A stretch of 64,000 bases of DNA, from positions 124,001-188,000 of the forward strand of contig JAYWVB010000041.1 in assembly GCA_039881045.1 (NCBI GenBank), given 5' to 3'. The position numbers and the translations under genes were made by a program. The number at the start of each line of letters is the position of its first letter. Position 1 is the first letter of the stretch. Shown here one piece after another: positions 1-11,271 of the stretch. The notes below the pieces were generated by a model that saw only the letters and a program-made list of their open reading frames with translations, was not told where the DNA came from and searched no databases. This stretch comes from Chaetomium olivaceum (Eukaryota > Ascomycota > Sordariomycetes > Sordariales > Chaetomiaceae).

Positions 1-12
1 AGACGGTTGAGG

Positions 13-1250
13 CTACTTGCTGCCAAACAAGCACGCCAGATCGCCACTCTCAAACCAAGCACGATCCTTACGCCAGGCGTTCAGGACGATGTCCTTCCCC
101 ACGCCGACCACCTGCTTCACCTGCTCCTCTGTCCCCCAACCCGGCGCCTTCGGCCCCCAGGCGATAAGGTGGGTGCCGATGTGAAGCGCGGCACGGAAGG
201 CGAAGTCGTCGTCCACGCGGCCGTATCCCGCCGTAAACCCCTCGATCAACCATTTTCCCTCGTCAATGTTCTTGAACAGGGAGAGCTCGTAAAGCTCGGC
301 AATCATTTGCCCGATGTCGAACGAGGGCAGGTTGAACTGGCAAACCTCCCAGTCCACGACAAAGACGGGCATCTGGTTTCCTTCTTCCAGCGGCTGGCTA
401 GGCAGGAGGACGCTATTTGCTTGTGAGTTTCTTCTTCCCCCAGTGTTTCACTCTATGAGATACAAAAGACTCACTTTCCAGTCCAGAAATCACCATGAAT
501 GACCTGAAGTGCCGGGTTTTGGAGTTCTGCCCCGTGAAATCCCTGATCTTCTCAAACGTCTCCTTGGCATCACCAAGGATGGTCGGGAAGTCGGCAACAG
601 TAGACACCAGAGTCTCGTAGGTTGACATGTGCTTTATCTGCCGCATCTCGTCGTTTGCCTTCGCCTGCTCCCTGAACTTGGACTGCTCCGGATTCGAGGC
701 CCAGACATGGAAATCACGGAGCCACACCCCCAGGCTGCGACCCAGTTCAAGACAGAGCGGCTTTCTAGAGGGGTCGGGAGATGCAAAATGCTTGATAGCG
801 TAATGCTTCAGGCTCAGCGCGTTGGGAAGGTACTCCTGGACCTGCGTGTTGGTTTCCAGGTTGGAGTAGTACAGCTTGGGCGTTTGAACAACGTAGGCTC
901 CCTTGGTCGGGGGAAGATCGCCGAGGGCCCTCAAGCATTCTACTTCGGCTTTCTACACGGCGATCAGTGATATGTGGTCGTACGTCTCTAAGAAGAAGGA
1001 GACAGCTTAAATTTGGACTTACACAGCGAGTTGTGGGGAGCAAAAAAGCCGGAATCGCAGCCAAGTAGTCCTCACCGTGTTTCACGGCAACCTCTTTGGT
1101 GCCATCGGGGAGAGGCTTGGTGAGGGTGCCCTTGAAGATGAAGTTGGCCATGCCCCCAGAGAGGGGTGTCAGTGACGAGCACGCATATTCGGTGCTGCTG
1201 AGCCCCTGGAGGACATCCTCGGTTAATTTGGTAACTTTGGGGTCGTCCAT
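13..1250 (-). CDS. APH-family phosphotransferase, three exons, one internal frame break
   Basis: Likely small-molecule kinase of the aminoglycoside phosphotransferase/choline kinase-like fold, as found in many fungal 'phosphotransferase enzyme family' proteins; the substrate cannot be inferred. Exons: 1250-1023, 952-475, 397-13, all with GT-AG introns. The catalytic-loop motif HGDFWTGN lies at the end of exon 2 and the metal-binding VDWE at the start of exon 3; an N-terminal SGGMANFIFKG segment resembles the nucleotide-binding loop. Reading from exon 2 into the HGDFW motif needs a frame change near the C4 run at 530-533, consistent with one missing base; with one base added the gene encodes about 363 residues. 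The start MDDPKVTKL at 1250 is preferred over an in-frame upstream start at 1295 because conserved-looking sequence begins there. The stop is at 13, so the 3' end is only just inside the window. Confidence 0.8.
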
Positions 1251-2988
1251 GTTTTTGATTGTTGATGTCGTCGGGGGGAAGGGGGAAACTGTCAAGTTGT
1301 CAAGTTGTCAAGTCGTCAGCAATTGGGGAGGAGATGATGGAATAATTGACTTGGCGAGTGCTGAAATAACCACCTCGCTGCTTGCGAGAGACCACACTTT
1401 ATATCCTTTCCCCGCACATGCCCATCCCTTGTGAAGCCCAACTTTCCAACTTATGAACTTACTTGGACACTTACACTATCCTTTCGTTGCCACTGGACTC
1501 AACACATGGTCGGATGGTTGAGAGTCCGGAAGCGACACAGTGATGCGAGGATGAGCCAATTAGCAGCGCCGTGTTGGGTCCCTCTCTCGGCGTTCTGACT
1601 CTTCGCCGGCTTGGTGTTGAGGCAAGCCCCACACTCCATTCCCCAGAAAAATACATGCAGCGATGATCGAAGTGAGACAGCGGGGAAGCCAATACTTCAG
1701 ATTACGGATTACTGTGTGCGAAGGACACTACACAGTCCACTGGTCGACAGTTATTTGAAACCGTTCCAATCCTCTCCAAGTACGACGTCTTCCGACAACA
1801 TCTGCCAGAATCTCGTCGATATCACACTAAGTTAAGCTCAGTGGGGGCCTCAAAGATGAACCTCTCATTTCCTTTTCGGAGGTGCAATTGAGCCAAAAGA
1901 TGGGATGTTGATCCCCAGCCCAAACCGGAAGTAGTGGCCATGCAGAGGAGTCCAACTTTGCAGATATATATTAACTCGAACTGAAATGCAAAACTAGACT
2001 CATCGAAGTGAAATAACCCACACTACAAGCACACAATGTGCTGAGAAGATGGCAGCGGCAGTTGGCAAAATCAAAATAGAAATAAAGAAGCACTTTGGTG
2101 CCCTGGTTCCCCAATTTTACCCGTTTCTGCCAAGCCGCCCTTGCCCCACAGGCCCAAAGAACGCCCTGAGGACAACAAAAAGCACAGCTCAGCCAGTGGA
2201 GAGAGCGGCCAAGCGGTTCTGGACCTCCACGCTCGGCACTGAAACAGGCGAGCTCTCTGATACCACTGCGCCAGCAAAAGCTCGGCTCCTGGGCCACACA
2301 CAACCACCCACACTCGCCCGGCGCATGAAGACCCGTCTCGAGTTGTTTTGACTGCCGCCAATGGCTCGGTAGCCTCATTCCCCTCCCGATCGATGAAATC
2401 AAGCCCCCGAGGGCCCCCCCATCCGCATCCGCCCCGATCTCTGTGCCACCCGCGCGCCTCCTGCAGCCAAAATCTCATCAATTCCGCCCCTTGATGCTTG
2501 TTGACGTTGCTGCGCGCATGTTGCCCCCGGTCACGGCGTTAGCGCCGCTGCTGACCGTTTGACGATTCGAGGTTTCACCAACGTGAGCCTTGTTGTGGCA
2601 CGAGGACAGGCGCTTCCCGTCGGTCAAATCGCTGCCTTCTCGCCCGGCTGTCCACCTGAAGAAGTCACTTCCCGGCGCCCACCGACCCTAGTCCAAACCA
2701 GGGCGGCGCATACATCACAACAACAGCACACTCTCCCTGGGTCAGGCGCATGCGTTCGCGCCTGTCTCGGACGCTTCCTACTTGAGTCACCGCATTCACC
2801 GCCAGCTCCGGTCTTGACAACTAGACCTCAACCACTGCCACCTCGACTTTCCCTTCGACTTTTAACTTCGAATCCAACCTCGAAGGTGACCCTCGTTTAA
2901 ATCGCTTTCCCTTCCTTCCACTTCGCACTTTCAACGCTACCATCGCCAATACTACCTCCTACTTGCTTTTTTATATGGGCGGGCCATC
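1251..2988. other. Intergenic region, divergent promoters
   Basis: No supportable gene. It separates the divergent phosphotransferase and PH-domain genes, so it must hold both promoters. The right half (about 2560-2985) is pyrimidine-rich, typical of a fungal 5' leader, and a TTTTTATATG stretch lies about 20 bp before the PH-protein start. Open frames here show no recognisable protein. Confidence 0.6.
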
Positions 2989-4368
2989 ATGGCTCAGGTG
3001 CACACACAACTCGCGGCCTTATCCATAGCCGCCGACCCGCGGGTCGATGAACAGGCTTCCAAGGCGATCCCCGTGCCGCCGCAGACGACAGCGCCCGAGT
3101 TGAGGAGTCGGAACCGTCTTACCGCCGACGCATACTCGCCCGTCAATCAAAACGGTAGCTTCGAGTTTGATCGCGTCATAAAGAGCGGCTATGTGCAGAA
3201 GCGCACGCAAAAAACAAAGGTATGTTTCACATTCAAGAAGCCATGCATGAACCTCCCTAGAATACACGCTGACCTTGACGTGCAGACATGGCGCACCATC
3301 TACCTAGTCTTGCGACCGAACACGCTGTCTATCTATAAGTCGGATAAGGAGGAGAAGCTCCGGCGCAAAGTCTACCTTTCAGACCTGTCCGCTGTGACGC
3401 TATTGAAGGACCCGAAGAACAAACGGCCGAACGTGTTTGGCCTGTTCTCGCCTGCAAAGAATTTCCACTTCCAGGCGCCGACCCTGAAGGATGCCCAAGA
3501 ATGGGTAGAGCTGATCCGGCAAGATGCTAGAATAGAGGAGGAAGAGGAGGAGATGTTTCTGGCCAGCCCGACCGTCCGCCAGCCTTCGTTTTTCCACGGC
3601 GCCGAGGTTGATAACGGCAACCGCAGCTCAAGCCGCGGGATAGCGTCGCCGGATCACTTCCTATCGAGCTCGCCCGAGCCCTCTGAGCCCCCGATTCGTC
3701 ATATACCGAAACCATATGCACGACGGCCGTCACACATCGACTCGTCAGGCCTCTCGGGCGCTGAGCTGGCAAGCCACTCCGACTTTTCAGATTCCGATAT
3801 GCACCGTGTCCCGGGCGCCTCGTTCGAGAGCCTGGCGGCTCACCAGCCATCGGCATCGCCCGGAATTCCCAGACCCAGTATAGGAACCCTCAACAACAAT
3901 CGGGTTAGTGGAACGCATCAAGACGCCGACCCGGACCGCGTTATTTGGCAGGGTTGGATGTGGTTTCACCGCAGCAAAGGAGGGGTCCGACAATGGAAGA
4001 AGTCATGGGGCGTGTTACGACCAAGAAACTTCATTCTCTACAAAGACGGCGCCGAGTCGTCCGTCCTATTCCTACTGTACATGTCGTCCATCGTCAACGT
4101 GGTCGAGACCGACTCCAAGAGCCGGACCAAGAAGCACTGTCTGCAGATCATCACAGACGAAAAGAGCTACCGGTTCTGCACCCACGACGAGGAGGCACTT
4201 GTGCAGTGCCTGGGCGCATTCAAGAGCTTGCTCGCCAAGCGCCGGGAGCTGGAGGCCAGGGCAGGGACACCCAACGCGGCGGCGGCTTCGACCGCGGCCA
4301 CAGCAATGGCAACCACAACGGCGGCTACAGCAGCACCTGCGACTGGGGCTCGTCCTCCACCAGCCTAA
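2989..4368 (+). CDS. Tandem PH-domain protein (Opy1-like)
   Basis: Two pleckstrin-homology domains separated by a Ser/Pro-rich linker, a layout shared with yeast Opy1, a phosphoinositide-binding plasma-membrane protein. Exons 2989-3219 and 3286-4368; the 66 bp intron (GTATGT...GTGCAG) is a multiple of three, so it reads through open, but it splits the first PH domain between SGYVQKRTQKTK and TWRTIYLVLR. The product is about 437 residues. PH1 is at about 66-165 with a typical final helix (DAQEWVELIRQ). An acidic EEEEEE patch follows. PH2 is at about 285-400 (WQGWMWFHRSKGG ... QWKKSWGVLRPRN) and the C-terminus is Ala/Thr-rich. Basic residues in both beta1-beta2 loops fit lipid binding, but this is inference. 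The Opy1 name rests on architecture, not on an alignment. Confidence 0.85.
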   Translation: MAQVHTQLAALSIAADPRVDEQASKAIPVPPQTTAPELRSRNRLTADAYSPVNQNGSFEFDRVIKSGYVQKRTQKTKVCFTFKKPCMNLPRIHADLDVQTWRTIYLVLRPNTLSIYKSDKEEKLRRKVYLSDLSAVTLLKDPKNKRPNVFGLFSPAKNFHFQAPTLKDAQEWVELIRQDARIEEEEEEMFLASPTVRQPSFFHGAEVDNGNRSSSRGIASPDHFLSSSPEPSEPPIRHIPKPYARRPSHIDSSGLSGAELASHSDFSDSDMHRVPGASFESLAAHQPSASPGIPRPSIGTLNNNRVSGTHQDADPDRVIWQGWMWFHRSKGGVRQWKKSWGVLRPRNFILYKDGAESSVLFLLYMSSIVNVVETDSKSRTKKHCLQIITDEKSYRFCTHDEEALVQCLGAFKSLLAKRRELEARAGTPNAAAASTAATAMATTTAATAAPATGARPPPA

Positions 4369-5634
4369 TCCAGTAATTTTCTTTATTAATCTCCGGCGGG
4401 TTCTTGCGAGTTGCTTGGGATACCCGGTCGACGTTTTAGACCACACGCTTGGGGGGATGGGGGGACGGTGGCATTCACAGGGCTTTTATTGCATACCTAA
4501 CTCATTGGCGACTTAATGGCGCAGTCAGGCGCTTTGTTTCATGTTCAATTCTTACGACCGACTATGAGTATATGACGGATAGCCCTGTAATCACACTTTA
4601 GCCCAGCGGAGAGCAGCCAGCCGAGAAACCGGCAGAGACCGGCATAAACATAATGGAGTGTTTGTTATCACTGTTTCACTCGGGCTGCCAACTTTGACAA
4701 AACTATGCTCAGATTCCGATTAATTGCGGTGCCTATTGAACCAGGCCAGGCTGCTGCAAATATCGAAAAGCTGGTGTCACCCTGGCACAGGCATACTGTC
4801 CCCTCAGCCCAACAAGGTCCTATCCACAAAGAGTTCTCGAAATTTCCGGCGGTTCACAAACACAAGGTTTGGTGATACCATTGCGTAAAATTGGAAGCTG
4901 GAAACGTCTACGAAGGAAAATGTTCTGGGAGGTTGATCACAGCAAAAACCGGGCCAGCTGTGGCGGAACCATGACCACACTTGACCACATGCCACACCAC
5001 GGCTCAGGCCATCGAATCTGAACTTGGCATGCGGAAACAAATCTTGCAAAACACATTGGTTGCTAGAAGAGCGTCGCAAATCACATCTTGTGCGACCCAA
5101 CTTTAAAACCGGCCAATCCCCAACGCAAGCTTCCCCATGAACTCCCATCGGCTGAGAACATCACGGCATGCTAGTTGGCAGATGTATCATTAAACTACCG
5201 TGTAGGAAAAGGGGCAGGGGTTGGTCCGCCGGCTGATATCGTCTCCTGAAAAGCACTGATCACAAGTCGACCAACACCCTTTTCCCATACCCTCTGAGCA
5301 CCCTCCAAGCAAGGAAGGACGCCAGCTGAGGCCAGCACCCGGATGGTCACCTAACCCGGCACTTGAACCCAATGGGGGCTAACGCCATGGCCAAGATGCT
5401 GCGAGACCACCAAGACCCGGGCCATGCGCCTTGTCATTCGCCTGCCCCTCATGAACCCCAATTCGGGTCGCCTCCAATCACAAGGGCGAGACCACGGGTT
5501 GGGGGGTGGTATGCTCCGTCATTTTCGACGACCGACACAAAATGTCTGTCCTCGAGATCCTGGATCTGGGCAGGTCGGGTCTCGGCCGTGCTGGGCCAAC
5601 TGGGAAGGTAACTCGCGATGAGATCCCCCCCTCC

Positions 5635-5660
5635 TCTATGTATGTATGTATGTATGTACA
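5635..5660. repeat. TATG tetranucleotide microsatellite
   Basis: About five uninterrupted TATG units followed by TACATG; intergenic, likely length-variable between strains. Confidence 0.9.
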
Positions 5661-6158
5661 TGCTACCCAACCGTCCCCGCGTGCGGCTGGCGAGTGAGCT
5701 AAGCCAATACAACCGCGTGGAAGAAGCTGGCGAAGGCTGTTCGGCCGCGGGGTGGGAGCAAAGAAGCACTGTAACCTTCCTGGAAAATTCCTTGGTTTTT
5801 TTCAGAGGCGATATGTCCAAGGTGAACCCCCTATTCGGGAGGGATCAGCTGGGAACTGGACTTACACTTGATATATTAAGTCATGACCTCGGTGGCTCTC
5901 GTGGCTGATCCGGGCTGGCTGGAGTTGAAATATCGCTTCCAAGGACGGTCGTCGAGATCAATAAGGGCAAAGTGCCGCTCGTTCGCTTCCCCTTTGCTCC
6001 CTTCGTTTATCTTTGTAGACACTCGTTACTATCGTTGTCGAGTCGAATCTCTACCCATGACTTCATCCTAAGTTAGTCAAACACCAACTCCATCACTCGA
6101 ACATATCCTACCGACTGGGGATATCACCAACCACCTCAGTCTCCCCCTTATAACCCGT

Positions 6159-6186
6159 CTACTCCACGGGCGTTACTCCACGGGCG
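6159..6186. repeat. 14 bp tandem direct repeat before the GH5 start
   Basis: Two adjacent copies of TACTCCACGGGCG-type sequence, the second ending 24 bp before the GH5 ATG. It lies in the leader or core promoter; whether it is functional or slippage is unknown. Confidence 0.85.
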
Positions 6187-6210
6187 CAAGCCCCCATCCC
6201 ATCAACAACC

Positions 6211-7518
6211 ATGGCGCGCCTCCCTCACCACCACCTCCCCACCCTCCTCCTCGCCATCCTCACCATCCTCACCCCCCTCATCACCCTCACCCTCGCCGCC
6301 GTCACCCCCCTCCCCCTGCCCGCCCTGCCCCTGCACTCCACCTCCCGCTGGATCGTCGACTCCAACCACACGCGCCACAAGCTGCGCTGCGTCAACTGGG
6401 CCGCCCACATGGAGACCCATCTCCCCGAAGGGCTGCAGCACCAGCCCCTGTCCTTCCTCCTCGACTGGATCCCCGCGCAGGGGTTCAACTGCGTGCGGCT
6501 GACCTACAGCACCGACCACGCGCTGGACCCGCACCGCACCGTGGCCGCGGCGTTCGACGGCGCGGCGGCGGCGGCGGGGATCGCGCAGCCCGAGATGGCG
6601 GGGCTGTATCAGCGGGTGGTGGAGCGGAATCCGTGGGTTACGGCGAACACCACGACGAGGGAGGTTATGGAGGCGGTGGTGGATGGGTTGTTTGAGCGCG
6701 GGGTGCTGACGCTGCTGGATAACCACGTGTCGAAGGCGTCGTGGTGCTGCAACATCAACGACGGCAACGGGTGGTGGGACGAGGGGTTCGGGTACAACGC
6801 GTGGAACAGCCGGTTTTTCCACACCAAGAACTGGCTGGCCGGGCTGGAGGCGATGGCGGCCTGGGGCGCGCAGCACGCCGGGGTGGTGGGCTACGGCTTG
6901 CGCAACGAGCTGCGCGAGTTCTTGCTGCAGGGGCTGAACGGGCGGGCCGACTGGTACACGTTTGTGAAGCAAGGCGGGGACGCGGTGCACAGGGCGCACC
7001 CGGACGCGCTGGTGCTGGTGGGCGGGACGCAGAGCTCGACGGATCTGCTGCATCTGCGGTCCGGGGAGGCCGGGCGGATGCTGGACACGAGCGGGTGGGC
7101 GGGCAAGCATGTCTGGGAGATGCATGCGTACAGCTTTACGGTTACGTTTCCCGACGCGTTCAAGAACTGTGATATCGTCAAGGCGCAGTATGGTGCGTTT
7201 GTTGGCTTTGTGCTGGAGCAGGGCAAGGCGTATACGGGCCCGCTGATCCTGAGCGAGTTTGGGGTCGGCATGGAGGGCGGCGAGTTTGACGGCCTGAGCG
7301 AGAAGGACGATCGGTACTTGAACTGCTTGGTGTCGTATATGCAGAATAACGACGCCGACTGGGCGGTGTGGGCGATCCAGGGGAGTTATTACGTGCGCGA
7401 TGGGAAGACCGACTTTGATGAGACCTGGGGTTTGATGAACCGGAACTGGACTGGCTGGAGGAACCCAGCTTTCTCTGCAAAGTTGGGCGATATGTGGAAG
7501 ATGACGCAGCAGCCGTGA
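6211..7518 (+). CDS. Secreted glycoside hydrolase family 5 (cellulase-like)
   Basis: Single exon of 435 residues. An N-terminal signal peptide is evident: basic/His start, long Leu/Ile/Thr hydrophobic stretch, likely cleavage around residues 30-40. The body is a GH5 TIM barrel: GFNCVRLTYS on an early strand, DNHVSKASWCC in the middle, RNELR carrying the expected acid/base Glu233, and LSEFGVG carrying the expected nucleophile Glu349. GH5 enzymes hydrolyse beta-linked glucans, mannans or related glycans with retention; the exact substrate cannot be read here. There is no carbohydrate-binding module or linker, so it is a bare catalytic domain. N-glycosylation sequons occur (for example SNHT near the mature N-terminus, ANTT, RNWT). 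Two SYGGRG-type hexamers upstream (about 5914 and 6115-6120) could be CreA carbon-repression sites, but such short sites are common by chance. Confidence 0.92.
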   Translation: MARLPHHHLPTLLLAILTILTPLITLTLAAVTPLPLPALPLHSTSRWIVDSNHTRHKLRCVNWAAHMETHLPEGLQHQPLSFLLDWIPAQGFNCVRLTYSTDHALDPHRTVAAAFDGAAAAAGIAQPEMAGLYQRVVERNPWVTANTTTREVMEAVVDGLFERGVLTLLDNHVSKASWCCNINDGNGWWDEGFGYNAWNSRFFHTKNWLAGLEAMAAWGAQHAGVVGYGLRNELREFLLQGLNGRADWYTFVKQGGDAVHRAHPDALVLVGGTQSSTDLLHLRSGEAGRMLDTSGWAGKHVWEMHAYSFTVTFPDAFKNCDIVKAQYGAFVGFVLEQGKAYTGPLILSEFGVGMEGGEFDGLSEKDDRYLNCLVSYMQNNDADWAVWAIQGSYYVRDGKTDFDETWGLMNRNWTGWRNPAFSAKLGDMWKMTQQP

Positions 7519-7652
7519 AATGTATCCGATGCTGCTGCTTTCTTTTTCTTCTTCCTTTTCGCTTGTAAATAGTTGCGGCGCTGGATACCTCTTACGAGCT
7601 TTAGTTAAGACGTGCCTAGGGAGGCCGGAAATCTTTTAGATAATATTACTTC

Positions 7653-7674
7653 AACCTTGAACCTTGAACCTTGA
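7653..7674. repeat. Three-copy 7 bp repeat (AACCTTG)
   Basis: Three head-to-tail copies of AACCTTG in the 3' region of the GH5 gene. No gene overlaps it. Confidence 0.8.
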
Positions 7675-7790
7675 GCCTCGAATATATCTCGGCAGGCCCT
7701 AATTCCTTGACGCCAACCTGGTATCTAAGTGTGAAACCCTACGTGTCCGAAACTCCGTGACCCTAAAATCATTCTCTGCAGCTATCCAGG

Positions 7791-9115
7791 TCACCCATTG
7801 AGATTGAAAAAAGCGTCATCAAGTTCCCCCGCCCCACCACTGTTGTCGCCTGTGGCAAAGTACATGTCGTTGAAGTTGCTATTGTCCCCGTTGCCGAGGT
7901 CATATTCAAGATCAATGTTGTCGTCGAGATCGCCAGGACCTAAATCGAAGAGCCCGTCAATCTTGTCATCAACGTTGGTAATGTTGTTAGCGTCCCCGGT
8001 CTTGATGTCTGGAATCCCAACGTCCATGTTGGCCACATCTGCCGGGCCTCCTTTAAATTGCTCCAGCTGGTGGCCCAGAGCATCCCCGGCCCCAGTATTG
8101 GTACTACCAGATCCTGACGGTGTTGATTGTTGCTGTGACACTGTTCTTTGCGGTTGCGGGGCAGGGTTTTGAACGTGTGCATCACCCGAGGGAGGTGCCA
8201 CCGAGAAGGTCATGTCTGTGAACAGGTTCCCGTTTGCAGTGACTGGGGCCGGCGGCGTGGCAGCGCTGGTACCCGGGGCGTTGCTGGGGGTTAGCGTGGA
8301 TGCCTGCCTATTCGCTGCCGCCGTGGCAACAAACGACGATTTGGGCTGTGCTGATGGGTTGATGGGCGTTTGGGGGGCCGTCGCCACGCCGCCTAGCCGG
8401 TGTAAGTGCGGTGAGGGGACTTTGACGTCCTTCTTTTGTGGAACACTGGCAGATCTGGCGACCGGGCCCGTCGCCCCGGCCGGCCTGGCCTGGTTCTTGA
8501 CATCCTTGGGCTTGGGGGCGGACTTCGGGTTGGGTGCCGCGGCCACCTCGGGTGATGCTCCTTCAAACCCCATATTCGGGAACGGGGCAACCGGTTTGCT
8601 GGCTTGCTTCCCGGGTAGAGATGGCCCTGGCAAGCCCGCGAAAGGCGCCTTTGGAGTCATCTTGGGGGACTCCAAGTCGATAACCATTGGCGCAGGAGGG
8701 GCGACCGGCTTCGACTCTGTGGGGTGGCGGCTGGCGTTTCGCCCTAAGGAGTCTGAGATCCCGTTCGATCACCGCCTTGGACAGGAGCTTCATGGGGTCA
8801 ACGGACATGAATCACCCGGTTGTTCGACTAAGCAAACTTACGATTTCGGACTCGATGTCGTCCAAGATGGCATTGAACTGCTCTCAACGGCGGCGGGAAC
8901 CCGCGCCTCCATGGCAACGGCGGCCGCGGCGGGGTTGCCCTTGCCATCTTGCCTTGCAGCTTTGAAAGTTTTGGCTGTGGTGATTACCTTTGCAGCCAGG
9001 CGATCAGCAAATCTGACCCAAATCTGACCAGTTTGATCGAGTCCAGCGACTCCTCTCCACTTACCACATCGTTGACCACGTTTGGTAGTTTATCAATTGG
9101 CCGTCGACCAGCCAT
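7791..9115 (-). CDS. Probable Mediator complex subunit 2, frame-disrupted
   Basis: Likely fungal Med2, a tail-module subunit that links activators to RNA polymerase II. Proposed exons: 9115-9065, 9023-8842 and 8787-7791. The N-terminal half is helical: IWVRFADRLAAK, KVITTAKTFKAARQ, QFNAILDDIESEI, then a helix with VIERDLRLLRAKR. The C-terminal half is Pro/Ala/Gln-rich, ends in an acidic Asp/Asn-rich tail, and contains FTDMTF and FNDMYF motifs. Two frame changes are needed: one near 8881-8890 (GAGAGCAG; one added G gives EEQFNAI) and one between about 8700 and 8750 (net loss of two bases or gain of one). The first intron would be only 41 bp, so the 5' model is weak. Assignment rests on the QFNAI...IESEI helix and overall composition. 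Confidence 0.55.
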
Positions 9116-11271
9116 CTCGAAGGGCACGTGCAGGAGAGTTGCCGTTGATACGAAAGTGGAATCGTTGCAAACGGGTGCTGTGAGCCTCGCCTGTTGGCGA
9201 ACCTGACTCGGATTGGTGAGACAGGTGGGATTCTGCGGACTAACGCCGGGTGATGGATGGATCCGTTCGGGAACCGGAATCGGGGCCGGTTTGGGACAGC
9301 GAATACCGGGACGGAAAGAGAAAAAAAAAGTAAGGCCAAACGCAATGGATAGTCGATTACCTCGGTTTAGGGTAACACGACACCACGGCAAGTGGTGAAC
9401 CAACTAACCCAAGAAAACGTTGGGTATCCGTTGCTTTTTTCGTTGCGCGATGGATGCTTTCAGATGATTGGATTGATGGGTGTTTATCGTTGCTGGAGCT
9501 GATGGTGAGGTGAGATGGAAGTCCGCTCGAGGTCCAGGTATGAACCTCGAACCACTGGGCAAGCTCCCGTGGGCCGCCAGCCAATTAGCGGAAGAAGGCC
9601 TGCAGCTGATGTAATTGCGCTCAGCCTGCTCGCGCCTCCACATGCATGGAGATGTGTGGACCCGAACCCCGCCGTTCTGCCCCATCCCCAATCCCCATCC
9701 CCATCCCCAATCCCCATTCCCTGGGCATCAGACAACATCTCTCAAAAGCGAGACCAATTGCACAAACGCCTAGAGAATTAAACGTGATTATTCTTTCTAG
9801 AACTACAAACCAGATGCATTTATTATACATTTATACAGTTATTCAGTGGAGGATAACGGCGCCCAGTTGATGTCTGACCTCGAAGTGTAGTTTGGTGGTG
9901 GGGTTCATCTAGTCTCGAGGTGGTGTTGTGTATGTCGCCAGAGACTCTACTCGACCTCGCAGTTGCAGTGACACAGTGATTACCCGTATTGCTTTGTATT
10001 TAAACACAGAAACACAAGTTATCTCACGCCTGGAGTGATCAATGATGATCAGTTTGTCTGGCTGACTCGGCCGTTTGTCCACGAGATCCACGGGCATAGT
10101 TTGGGTAGTGGGTGTTTTGAGCTCACCAACTAGGTAACATGCACAAACGGAGCCGTCCTGGGCTGACTTCAACAAAATAAAAAACGTCTTCCAACGTGCT
10201 GCACCAATGCACAGCCAACCTGCAGAGAGGAGGACCTGATAGCAAGGACCCATCCCGCCAGGCCCGCCTGGGCACCATGCAGCTTCCTTGGTGCATTTAC
10301 AAAGATAGGTAGGTAGAGGAGAGGGCCGACCAGCCCAGAATCTGAGGGGCTGCCGCTTTGGCCACCATGAGAACCGCCCCCCTTAGATTTTCTTCCAGTG
10401 TGCCGGCCAGTGATGCTCGACAATCCCAGTTCTATGGCATGCATGGCACCATCAAAATTCCCCCCCTCTTCGTGATGCTTGTGGCCTGGTTCCTCCTGCA
10501 TCTCTTTTCCTTCACCTCCTTCCATCACCAAGGAGTTCCGTCACGTATCCTCTTGGATCGGCCGGCGCTGTTTTGATTTCGGGGGCTCTCCTCCTTTTAA
10601 CGGCCGGGTCTTTTCCCTCTTCTTTTGTTGGTTTCTCCTGCTCCATCTCCTTATCCTCATCTTCGTCGTCGTCGTCAATTCAGCCCTGTCTTATTCGTCG
10701 TCGTCTCCTCCGCCTCACGCTTCCAAACGCACTCCGGGTTTGGGCTTCACATCCCGTGCTTTTCAGTTGCACGCCAGCTCTCTGTTCTCAATTCGCTCTA
10801 CGGGCCCCTTTTGAACGGTCAAGGACACTGTGCTCCGCTCTGCTGCCACGCCGACACTCGCCGGTCTTCAGTTCATATTTGGCGGGGTTTACTAGCTATC
10901 TCTCAGCTGCGGTCCATTTCAAAAGCTGCAGATCTTCAAAAGCGAAAGTCGCAGCTCCCAACTGTTCCTCGCTCTTGCTTCCTCCCATTTACAGCAACAC
11001 AGCGTCACTGCTCGTGATACTGCTTCGCGGCAGGAAACACCAGGTTTTTTGCCCAGTGCTTTCTGCTCTCGGCTCGCTCTTTCGCCAGAAAAAGCCCTGC
11101 GTAGCTCGAATTTTCTTCGCGCTCGCTCAGACAGGCATCCGGTCGTCTGCAGTCGCCGTGTCCTCAGTGGGGTTTGCGCTGCCAAGAAAGGCCCTTGGTG
11201 CAATACATCTCCCATTCGTCGCGATCTCTTGCTCTTCCCTCTAGCAACTCAACGCAACAACTTTCGCAAAG
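9116..11271. other. Intergenic region with repeats and long PUB1 leader
   Basis: No supportable gene. It holds the Med2-side promoter, a CCCATCCCCAAT-type tandem repeat (9681-9722), a TAGGTAGGTAG motif at about 10306-10316, and from about 10450 to 11271 a strongly CT-rich tract. The tract resembles the promoter and 5' leader of a highly expressed fungal gene. Short open frames in it show no conserved protein features. Confidence 0.6.
9681..9722. repeat. CCCATC/CCCAAT tandem repeat
   Basis: About seven 6 bp units alternating CCCATC and CCCAAT; C-rich on this strand. Intergenic. Confidence 0.85.

Larger units (their letters stand above)
4369..6210. other. Intergenic region with a TATG microsatellite
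   Basis: No gene that I can support. It contains the 3' end of the PH-protein transcript, a TATG tetranucleotide run at about 5635-5660, and, near the right edge, the promoter and leader of the GH5 gene with a 14 bp tandem direct repeat. Confidence 0.6.

Noticed and set aside
6202..7125. Long minus-strand open frame (307 codons) opposite the GH5 gene
   Set aside because: Composition is a Pro/His/Arg/Val mirror of the GC-rich GH5 coding strand, with no family features; the plus-strand GH5 has clear catalytic motifs.
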